Source of the DNA: Aphanomyces cochlioides
Lineage: Eukaryota > Oomycota > Saprolegniomycetes > Saprolegniales > Verrucalvaceae
Direction of reading: 5' to 3'
NCBI GenBank assembly: GCA_019828595.1
Contig: JAHQRK010000032.1
Coordinates: forward strand, 124,001-188,000
DNA: 64,000 nucleotides
The position numbers and the translations under genes are program-made. The notes beneath the pieces were generated by a model that was not told where the DNA came from, made no database searches, and worked only from the letters and a program-made list of their open reading frames with translations. Shown piece by piece: positions 56,660 to 64,000 of this stretch. The first letter of the stretch is position 1, and the number at the start of each line of letters is the position of its first letter.

Positions 56660-57688
56660 TCAGGACAACATGGATCCATCATACAGACGCGGAGACCATG
56701 CTTTGGCATCTTCGTGGGGATGGAACTTGTTACCGTAGATTATCTCTGCAGTTGGCTGGATGCCCAGAGGATTTGGCGTCGAGTGATCAGCGTACCAGTG
56801 GGAAACTTGGCTAGTCACCAAACGAAAGAATTGTCGGTACTGCGTCGTCTTGAGCGGCAATGATTCGTGCGGGGTGCAATCTGTGATCCAGACCAACTCA
56901 TTAGCAGGACACAGATTGGCGCAATATGACTTGTCGAGCACGTCTCGGAGATGCTCAATGTCACCCAAATGACCCACTACATCTTGCGGATTGTCAATTA
57001 CTGCGTCGTATTTGCAGCATGAATCCTCAACAGTGGACGCCATGTAGATACCGCCATAGATGCGGTGCTCTTCGTACTCCCCAGATCCCCACAAAATATT
57101 TGGCATGCGTGTCTGGCTGCTTGTGGCTCCACCAGCTTCAATGTGTAGTCCGCTCCGTCGTTGAGACGTGCCTCCCTGCACGATACCTTCGTGGATTGCG
57201 AGGTAACCAACTTTTCCAATCTCATCACTACTGCTGGTCTTAAACCATTCTTGAATCATACGGACATAACGCTGGCATGATCGTGGCAATGAATTCTTGT
57301 CGCCCATGACAAATGGCATCATGTTGACATGGAACGTGATGTTCTGGTCGAGTCTCCACGGCTTTGGAAACGTCACGTATAATGGCACGTGCCCTGGGAT
57401 GATGGATTGGTCTACAGAGTAGTCGGGGTTCAGTCGCATGAACCCGCGCGTTGTCGTGTTGACATGCGCCGCCCATGCTTGGATAACTTTCGTCACGATC
57501 ACTTGTAGCAGTTCTGGTTTTCCACGAAGACAGGATAGCGCGCTTGTTGGGTCATAGTAGCCCATGATCACTTGACGCAAGATTGGATTTGCCCATATCA
57601 AGTGCGTTGAGTCCATCGCGGTGCTTGCCGCTTTCCGCGCAAATTTTGAAATGAGCTCTTGCTCCATCTGCTGCTGATAATAATTCAA
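56660..57688 (-). CDS. Dioxygenase-like protein, tandem copy 2
   Basis: 342 residues from the first Met; alignment with copy 1 suggests the start MDSTHLIWANPILRQ at 57616. It keeps GLHIEAGG, TPHESLPL and YRQFFRLV. The C-terminal 140 bp (56734-56875) are almost identical to copy 1 (55641-55782), although the rest is clearly diverged. It ends with a different short tail (KAWSPRLYDGS). Confidence 0.7.
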   Translation of the reverse strand: MNYYQQQMEQELISKFARKAASTAMDSTHLIWANPILRQVIMGYYDPTSALSCLRGKPELLQVIVTKVIQAWAAHVNTTTRGFMRLNPDYSVDQSIIPGHVPLYVTFPKPWRLDQNITFHVNMMPFVMGDKNSLPRSCQRYVRMIQEWFKTSSSDEIGKVGYLAIHEGIVQGGTSQRRSGLHIEAGGATSSQTRMPNILWGSGEYEEHRIYGGIYMASTVEDSCCKYDAVIDNPQDVVGHLGDIEHLRDVLDKSYCANLCPANELVWITDCTPHESLPLKTTQYRQFFRLVTSQVSHWYADHSTPNPLGIQPTAEIIYGNKFHPHEDAKAWSPRLYDGSMLS

Positions 57689-57932
57689 GCGACAATCATT
57701 CGGATCAGCGTCCCAACATCAGCTGAAACTACCTTCGGAAGCAGTGGAGAAGACGCAAAGACCGACACTAGCGCATGATCTACGGCCTCTGTCCATGCCT
57801 GTGGCCAGTCGTGCATTTGATGTGAGCAATTGCATAATGAACGATGACTTCCATGGGGGCATACTGTTGCATTACATGGACGAGACGCTCTGTTTTCGTT
57901 GCGGCTCAAGGGAAATTGCTTCGTAGGATGGG

Positions 57933-58922
57933 CTAGAATGGAATTCTCTGGAGAGGAGCAACAGCAGCGTCGACTCCAGCATCGAATTTACTGCCATGGA
58001 CGATTTCAGCCGCGGGTTGAATGCCCAGTGGGTTCGGGGTCGAGTGGTCGGCAAACCAGTACGACACTTTGCTCGTCACGAGGCGAAAGTACTGTCGGTA
58101 TTGCGTCGTCTGCAGTGGAAGCGACTCGTGGGGTGTGCGGTCGGTTATCCAGAACAATTCTTTGGCGGGATAGAACTGGCCGCAGTCGGATTTGTTCAAG
58201 ACTCCACGGAGGTGCTCAATGTCGCCCAAATGGCCAGTCACTTCGTGCGCTTTCTTGATCGTCACGTCGTACACTCGGCAAGAGCGGGCAACAGTCGATG
58301 CCATGTAAATGCCGCCATAAATACGATGCTGTTCAAACCTTCCAGCTCCCCAATAGAAGTCCTCGGCCATGCGAAAATGCCGCCCGCCCCCGCCAGCTTC
58401 AATGTGCAATCCACCGCGGCGCTGGGATGTCCCCGCTTCCACGATGCCTTCGTGGATCGTGAGGTAGCCGACTTGTCCAATTTCGTCGCCGCTGTTTGTA
58501 TCGAGGCAGGCTTGGATCATGGTGCTGTATCGCTGGCAGGAAGGCGGCAAGGACGTTGTGTCTCCCATGATGAACGGCATCATGTTCACGTGGAACGTTT
58601 CCTCTTCATTCCACGGCTTGGGAAAGACTGCTGGTTTGGGTAGTCGACCTGGGATATGTTGCCTCGCACTATGCCGGCGTGGCTTCAACCGCATCATTCC
58701 TCGCGTTTCGATGTCGATGTGGGCTTTCCATGCTTGGATAACTTTGGCCAAGATAACTTCCAAGAGTTCGCGCTTTCCACGGAGACAAGAGAGTGAGCTT
58801 GAAGGATCATAGCAGCCCAAGATCACTTGACGCAAGACTGGGTTCGTCCACATTGAGCTCGTTCCTGTGTCCATCCTGATCGTTGTCCGAGTTTCTGTGA
58901 AGCCGTGGCGAGAGAGATTCAT
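57933..58922 (-). CDS. Dioxygenase-like protein, tandem copy 3
   Basis: 329 residues from 58922, or 313 from the Met at 58874 (MDTGTSSMWTNPVLRQ), which aligns with the other copies. Motifs GLHIEAGG, TPHESLPLQTTQYRQYFRLV and the HVNMMPFIMGD block are present. It is the most diverged of the three (for example FADHSTPNPLGIQPAAEIVH), so it is probably outside the recent gene-conversion event linking copies 1 and 2. Confidence 0.7.
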   Translation of the reverse strand: MNLSRHGFTETRTTIRMDTGTSSMWTNPVLRQVILGCYDPSSSLSCLRGKRELLEVILAKVIQAWKAHIDIETRGMMRLKPRRHSARQHIPGRLPKPAVFPKPWNEEETFHVNMMPFIMGDTTSLPPSCQRYSTMIQACLDTNSGDEIGQVGYLTIHEGIVEAGTSQRRGGLHIEAGGGGRHFRMAEDFYWGAGRFEQHRIYGGIYMASTVARSCRVYDVTIKKAHEVTGHLGDIEHLRGVLNKSDCGQFYPAKELFWITDRTPHESLPLQTTQYRQYFRLVTSKVSYWFADHSTPNPLGIQPAAEIVHGSKFDAGVDAAVAPLQRIPF

Positions 58923-59100
58923 CTAAGTGCGAAATGGAGAGCGGCGGATCGTTTTTCCTTCCATTTACGTAAATAAGTCTTACAATAAATGGCACCCGAA
59001 AAAGATCTATACGACAAAGCATACCCTATCCAACATCTTCCCCATCATCAAGAGGGCTAACTCTTCATGACGGCCAAAGGTAGACATCCTGCGCGTCTGC

Positions 59101-60158
59101 TTAGAGCGAGGGGAAAGCGTTCAAGTCGGCAACGTTGGGAGCATTGGACTTGCCAGAAGCCTTCTTGTCGCCACGGCCACGGCCACCATCGCGACCGCGA
59201 CCAGCGCCACGGCCACGACCAGCACCACGGCCACGGCCACCTTCGCGGTCTTCACGAGGAGGGTTCACAGGGGCGGCGATGAAGCCCACATCCGTGAGGA
59301 GATTCTTCTTGCGGCCAGAAGTCTTCTTGGTGAAGACCTTTTCGTACGAAGCTTCAATGAAGTCGGGGGTCTTGCCTTCCTTGGTGATCAAGGCATCGTC
59401 GGCGAATTCGTTGTCAACCGTGCGGATTTCCTTTTCGGCGAACAATTCTTCGTTCGTGCGGCTTTCCTTCTTCTTGGCCAAGTATTCGTCCAAGGTGAGG
59501 GTGTTGTCGACTTCTTCAACGACAGGTTCTTCAGCAGGGGCAGCAGCTTCTTCGGCAGCAACTTCTTGCACTTCTTCAGCGACAGTTTCGTCGACGGCAG
59601 CTTCAGCAGCTCTATCGCTCCATCATACACAGTCCATACCTAGAAATATCCTACTGTTCAGCCTTGTCATCTTCGTTGCCCCAGTTGCGAGCACCGCCAC
59701 CAGACTTGGAGACTTCCTTGCCGCGACCCGTGCCGCTCTTGCGGTCGAATTGACGCTTGCGTTCAGGGCGATCGCCACCTTCGTGGTTGTGGTTGCGGCG
59801 TTCAGGGCGGTCAGCACGTTCAGGGCGTTCATCACCTTCAGCACGAGGGGTGCGTTCCGAGCGAGGACGACGTTCGCCATCAGGGCGAGGACCACGTCCT
59901 CCACGGCCGCCTTCACGAGGACCGCGGCCTTCACCACGTCCACCACGACCGCCGTTGCGACCACCATCCTGTTTCTTCGCAGGTTGTTCGCCTTCCTTGC
60001 GGGGTTTGATGGTCTTGGCAGGCTTCGTCGGTTCGACAGGGGCAGGCGTTTGGGCCTTCTTTTGGGTATCCTCGTCATCAGAGTCGAGACACGAAAAGAT
60101 GTTGCGGGATGCCTATTACACACAGTTGATCCAAGCGCTCCTGCGGCCGCCGTACCAT
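59101..60158 (-). CDS. Stm1/SERBP1/HABP4-like ribosome- and mRNA-binding protein
   Basis: Model: complement(join(59101..59611, 59655..60112, 60156..60158)), 323 residues; both introns are 43 nt and the first follows the ATG directly (M|ASRNIFSCLDSDDED). An RGG/GRG-rich N-terminal half leads to the HABP4 signature KRQFDRKSGTGRGKEVSKSG and GARNWGNEDD, then an acidic/Ala segment, LTLDEYLAKKKE, and a C-terminal RGRG region ending NVADLNAFPSL. Family members bind inactive ribosomes, eEF2 and mRNA and protect ribosomes during stress. The strong codon bias suggests high expression. Confidence 0.9.
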
Positions 60159-62299
60159 GGCACTAGAGGGGGCTGAGCGAAAAGTGACAACTGAGGCCCA
60201 ATGTCTCCTTGCGAAAGCAGCTCCCCACCAACCATATATTTGAACTTGGACCGAATCGAGCCAATCAAATCGCATGAATTAAAAAACAATTCCAATTTAT
60301 TTTCCAATTAAAAATAAAATAAAATCCAATACTTGGCCAAAAAAATCCGATTTCAAAAGAATATCCATGATGGAACAGGTTCGACACAGCGACGACTGCC
60401 CCCAGCAAATTTCAACTGCACGCCATACACTTGAAAGAAACGCGGCGAGCGATTTAGCTCTATTAGCCCTGAAATTTGAACGCGGAGAAGCAGATGTGCC
60501 AAGTTTCATTTCGATTGCATAGTGTCAAAGGAATCTGTAAGGGGAGGGGCAAGAATCGAGATGGAAGTGTGGGGGAAAGCGAGATGTTGACCCCTCTCTC
60601 GATTGAGTGCGGTGTATCCCCCAGATTGAATCAGTGTCCAGAGCTATTTCTGGCGTCCAAATCGCAGTTTTAGTTGTATCAGTTAGATCGACCATGAGGG
60701 GACTCAAAATAGCGACGGTTCCACTAGACAACGTGTTGATTCTCGATTGCTTCTTGTGAAACATATCAAGCTTCGAGGTGCCTGAGCTGTCTTTGAACGT
60801 TCCAAGGACACTCAGGCAAAAGCCAGCAGCATCACTTTTGCATGCTCGTGGTATTTGACAAAGCGTCCGTTGGGTAACGAGGGCACACACCTTGTCATGC
60901 GTTGGCGTGCGTGGCATTTTCTCTGGCGTCACTACAATCCCGTCATTGAGCGATTGGCTTTGGTCGTTTGTACATGCGCGGGCATATATGAACACACGCG
61001 TGCGTATGAGTAGCATGGTCTCAAGCGTTGCTACAATCCCCACATCAAGTTCATGAATTCGGACTTCCGTGGTTTTCCACTCAGGATGGCGTCAGACCAT
61101 CCATGTGATTCATCACTCCGCAACACGGCTGTTGCTTTCAATTCGCTCGGTCCTTGTCTACGGTCATCTGCTGCGAGTGCTACGCACGCTATTTGTTGAC
61201 AATCCGCCGCGTTCCAACACAAAATGTTGTCGCGTTGATTTCAATTCCAGCCTGAATGTGACCACCATACAAAAACCAAGTCTAAGTTCAGGTGCGTGAA
61301 ATCGTTTGTGTCGAAAGCGTGAGAAATGGCGTCAGTGTTCACGAAAATCCGGAAAATTCAGCCAATCAGAGATCTCAAATTGAAACGAACATGCGACGAC
61401 AGTTCGCGCAAAGCTCCAGGACAGGAGGAGCCACTCGTCAGCACAAGCGCGCTGTTCTCACAATTGTGCGGGTTGATGACCGTTGAACGTGCGATCGGAG
61501 CACACGCACTCCTCGTGGTCACAGTGGTTGTGCCACCGACAAAAAACACATCACAAGTACGCTATGCTGGGTGGATTTTCGATCAACTACGACAGGAATC
61601 AATCCGACTGTGTGGAGTCGTCCACATCACAACACTGGAAAGACGTCAAATGAAAGGGTTGAGATTATATAAATAAGAGGTTCATGAATATCAAGTGGCG
61701 ATTGAAAGCACGGTTGGATGGAAGGTCCATGCGACGTTCGCGATTAAATAGATTGGGGGCGATTATCAATGAACATTCATATCGAGGGCATCCAGGTCAA
61801 GAACGACTGATTGCTGGAGCTGTGCATGCTTCTTCCACTTTTCAGGAGACAAAGCCGCGCTGCTGTCGGGCGAAGCAGAGGATGGTTCGCCCGAGTTGTC
61901 GCTGCTGAAGACCATATCGTCACTGTCCATGGTGATGTCGACTTCAAGGCAATTCAATTCAAGCTCGACGGTCGCAGACATCGTGTGTGGCAGGTCGGAG
62001 GCGAAATGGGAAATGAGCAGCTCCTGGAATGTCGCGACAAGGTCGCGGTGATGCACCGACTGTGTACGATTCGTAAGTTTTTTTGACCTGACAACAAATG
62101 CGTCAGTCTAGTCGGTAACAGCTGTGTTGGTTGTGAAGGATATCCGGATACATTATTTTTGACCGGATACATTCGGATAACGAAAATTCACGGATAAAAT
62201 TCGAATTATCCGGATTTTGAGTCTGTCTTCCTCATTGGTTAGTTTTGGTTTATCCGGATTTGGGTTCCATCGCCACAGATCAAAGGAAGCGCGCGCAAG
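60159..62299 (+). other. Long intergenic region
   Basis: There are weak ORFs only: 61326-61676 on plus (116 codons, MASVFTKIRKIQPIRDLK) and 61766-62056 on minus (96 codons, acidic, contains MDSDDMVFSSDNSGE). The latter two might be small genes but no family is recognised. A 172-codon minus frame at 60525-61043 lacks any coding signature. The last 160 bp form the promoter of the next gene. Confidence 0.4.
62142..62259 (+). promoter_or_regulatory. Cluster of ATCCGGAT palindromes upstream of the terminal gene
   Basis: Perfect ATCCGGAT at 62142-62149, 62208-62215 and 62252-62259, plus near copies (CCGGATAC at 62163, TCGGATAA at 62173, CGGATAAA at 62191). The last lies 41 bp before the ATG. The same palindrome occurs before RNR2 and ATG8. 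Confidence 0.55.
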
Positions 62300-64000
62300 A
62301 TGTCTAAGAACGCTCCGTCTTCCGGCCAAGGAAACCGCAAGAAGCGAAAGAATCGCAATCCAAATCCGATTTATGCGCCTCCACAAAGACAAAATGCTAA
62401 TGTCGAGCCTAAAGATGGAGAGCCTGCTTCGAAACGCCCGAAATTCAAGAAAGGCGGCGCTTTAGGAACGACAACAAATCCCGAGCCAAAGAGCCAACCG
62501 AAGCGCAGTTTGATCAATCAAGCGATCTCTGCTGTTACAGAAGAGGTTCCTGTCAGCAAGAAGAATCGAAAAAAGAAGCGAAAGCTGATTCCAGAAGAAG
62601 CACTGCCTTCGGTATCTGCCGCCCCTACTGTCACTAGCCTGGAAGCTCAAATTGAAGCCAGAAAGCGTCGATTTGCAATGGATACGACTGACAATGCACC
62701 TAAAACGCCCGAAGTGCTTCCTGGTCCTAGACGTGTCACAAGGTCAGCGAGCAAGTCCGACGACGTTGTGGTTCAACTCCCACCAAGAAAAAAGAAACCT
62801 CCCCCTGCATTGAAGTCGCCCCAAGCATCGGTCGAATCGAAACCAACCACAAGTGATGACTCAAAATCTCGCAATGATACCCCCTCACGGAACATTCGCT
62901 CGTCGTTGAACACTCTGCAGCATCCTGCATCAGAAAAAGTGCCTGAGACCAAAATGTCCATCGAGAGCAGCGAGACCGTCTCAAATTCACCGCCGAAATC
63001 AAAAGCAAAAACACGAAAGATGAAAAAAAAAGCGCGATTGAGTAACTCTGAGGTCAGTACCCCTGTCAAAAGTCCTGTATTGCCCCACTCGGTCGTTTGG
63101 ATGAAATCAAATGAAGAAAAAGCTGGAAATAAAGTGCAGGTTTCAGAGTCCAGCGATATGCCAGAGACTCTCGAAAATCCAACATCTACCCCAACCTCAA
63201 TATCAAAGTCAGAACAGCAAGATGTACTGGAATCAACTGGACCTCCGAGCGAAATACGTGATGATTCGCTGTCATCAGACAAGGATATTAAACACGAGCC
63301 ATTCCTGCCTAATCTGCCTTCCGAATCGCATAATTCACAAGAAGTCACCTTCGACGAAAAGTTGCAAGACACTCTTTTCGACAGTGATCTTCCATCACCG
63401 TCTACTTTGGCTGAAAATATGGATTCTACCTCTGATGGATGGGAGGTGTCTGCCCTTGGATCCACAGGTCCAAACACTCCTGAATATTCGATATCAGAAC
63501 CTGCAGTGAACGAATCTGTTCCTCAAACAGTGACCTTGACACAAGTTTTTCGCAGTAATGAAGTTGACAGCGCTTTGCCCTCGGCTGAAGTTGAGTCTGC
63601 TTCCCCTGACTCGGCGGCCAAAGATGAAATGAGCAGTGCATCAACTGAAGAAGATGCAATACCGATTGAAGAACAAAACCCACATGAGCTGAACACCCCT
63701 GCAGTCAATGAACCAATCTCAGGAATCCAGTACGAAATATCGGAATCAACTTTTTCAGAAGCTGAACAGCCTGGTGGACAAATGGAGAGCAACCTTAATT
63801 CGAGTCATCCAGTCGTTAAATCACCCCAGCATCCAACTGAATGGACATCATTGGTGTCTGAAAATGACGAAGAGAAATCATTAAACTTGGAACACAGTTC
63901 AACCCAATCTGAAGCCACCGTTGAAGTTGTACCGATAAATGTTGATGTTCACGAGCCTCAGAATGAATCCCACGTGAATGAAGAGAAGCAACTCCATTCC
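62300..64000 (+). CDS. Large basic, disordered, probably nuclear protein (3' end outside window)
   Basis: The frame is open from the ATG at 62300 to the window edge (567 codons, no stop). The start MSKNAPSSGQGNRKKRKNRN is followed by repeated Lys/Arg clusters (KKNRKKKRKL, PPRKKKPPPALK, KTRKMKKKARL) that look like nuclear or nucleolar localisation signals. After about residue 240 it becomes Ser/Glu/Pro-rich with no globular domain. No family recognised in the visible part; a folded domain may lie beyond the edge. Confidence 0.7.
   Translation, partial: MSKNAPSSGQGNRKKRKNRNPNPIYAPPQRQNANVEPKDGEPASKRPKFKKGGALGTTTNPEPKSQPKRSLINQAISAVTEEVPVSKKNRKKKRKLIPEEALPSVSAAPTVTSLEAQIEARKRRFAMDTTDNAPKTPEVLPGPRRVTRSASKSDDVVVQLPPRKKKPPPALKSPQASVESKPTTSDDSKSRNDTPSRNIRSSLNTLQHPASEKVPETKMSIESSETVSNSPPKSKAKTRKMKKKARLSNSEVSTPVKSPVLPHSVVWMKSNEEKAGNKVQVSESSDMPETLENPTSTPTSISKSEQQDVLESTGPPSEIRDDSLSSDKDIKHEPFLPNLPSESHNSQEVTFDEKLQDTLFDSDLPSPSTLAENMDSTSDGWEVSALGSTGPNTPEYSISEPAVNESVPQTVTLTQVFRSNEVDSALPSAEVESASPDSAAKDEMSSASTEEDAIPIEEQNPHELNTPAVNEPISGIQYEISESTFSEAEQPGGQMESNLNSSHPVVKSPQHPTEWTSLVSENDEEKSLNLEHSSTQSEATVEVVPINVDVHEPQNESHVNEEKQLHS

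Noticed and set aside
59135..60166. 343-codon open frame antisense to the Stm1-like gene
   Set aside because: Low-complexity Arg/Ser/Pro product produced by RGG-rich codons on the other strand; it also runs through both introns.
60525..61043. 172-codon minus frame
   Set aside because: Composition is not coding-like, it lacks domains, and it contains a loosely repeated non-coding motif (GGGATTGTAG).

Overview
The window looks like a nuclear contig from a zoosporic oomycete, most likely a saprolegnialean. The evidence is: four elicitin-like genes in a row, a Crinkler (CRN) N-terminal fragment, a PACRG flagellar gene, intron-containing eukaryotic housekeeping genes (RNR2, ATG8, SSRP1, WDR6, Stm1/SERBP1), and almost uniformly tiny GT...AG introns of about 39-55 nt. 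Exon structures were reconstructed by eye from frame continuity and paralogue comparison. The species cannot be named from sequence alone.

Region by region. 1-2.7 kb: three tandem DJ-1/PfpI (isonitrile-hydratase-like) genes, the middle one frameshifted. 2.9-4.1 kb: a MORN-repeat gene. 4.75-6.95 kb: a near-perfect 828-bp inverted duplication carrying two identical copies of a HAD-like gene that seems to have lost its catalytic Asp. 8.7-13.4 kb: an elicitin-like cluster (three intact genes, one broken) in which every member has four instead of six cysteines. 13.4-14.4 kb: a coiled-coil, tail-anchored protein. 15.6-20.5 kb: one uninterrupted 1641-residue 'Swiss army knife' RNA-repair protein (RWD, MJ1316, 2H phosphoesterase, P-loop kinase, HAD, nucleotidyltransferase, RNA ligase).

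20.7-42.7 kb, minus strand: an array of large multi-exon paralogues that I could not assign to a known named family. They share winged-helix-like N-terminal modules, a tandem repeat of about 88 residues (0 to 7 copies), CCCH zinc fingers and an acidic Ser/Asp-rich tail. Two copies look intact (33.7-38.7 kb and 39.2-42.7 kb). The others are partial or frameshifted. The array contains an antisense CRN fragment and is interrupted by a mariner-like transposase. This array is the best candidate for an undescribed system.

42.7-64 kb is mostly ordinary: a stand-alone 2H phosphoesterase related to the RNA-repair protein, PACRG, ribonucleotide reductase small subunit with two E2F-like sites, a PX protein with two CxxC pairs, ATG8 with three CCAAT boxes phased at 30 bp, WDR6 (tRNA-methylation adaptor), SSRP1 (FACT), a Tourist-like MITE, three tandem dioxygenase-like genes with a gene-conversion tract, an Stm1/SERBP1 ribosome-associated protein, and the 5' part of a large disordered basic protein running off the window.

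Functional themes are RNA repair and RNA binding (the repair protein, the 2H protein, the CCCH family, WDR6, Stm1), DNA replication and chromatin (RNR2, SSRP1), autophagy (ATG8), and secreted or surface effectors (elicitins, CRN relic).
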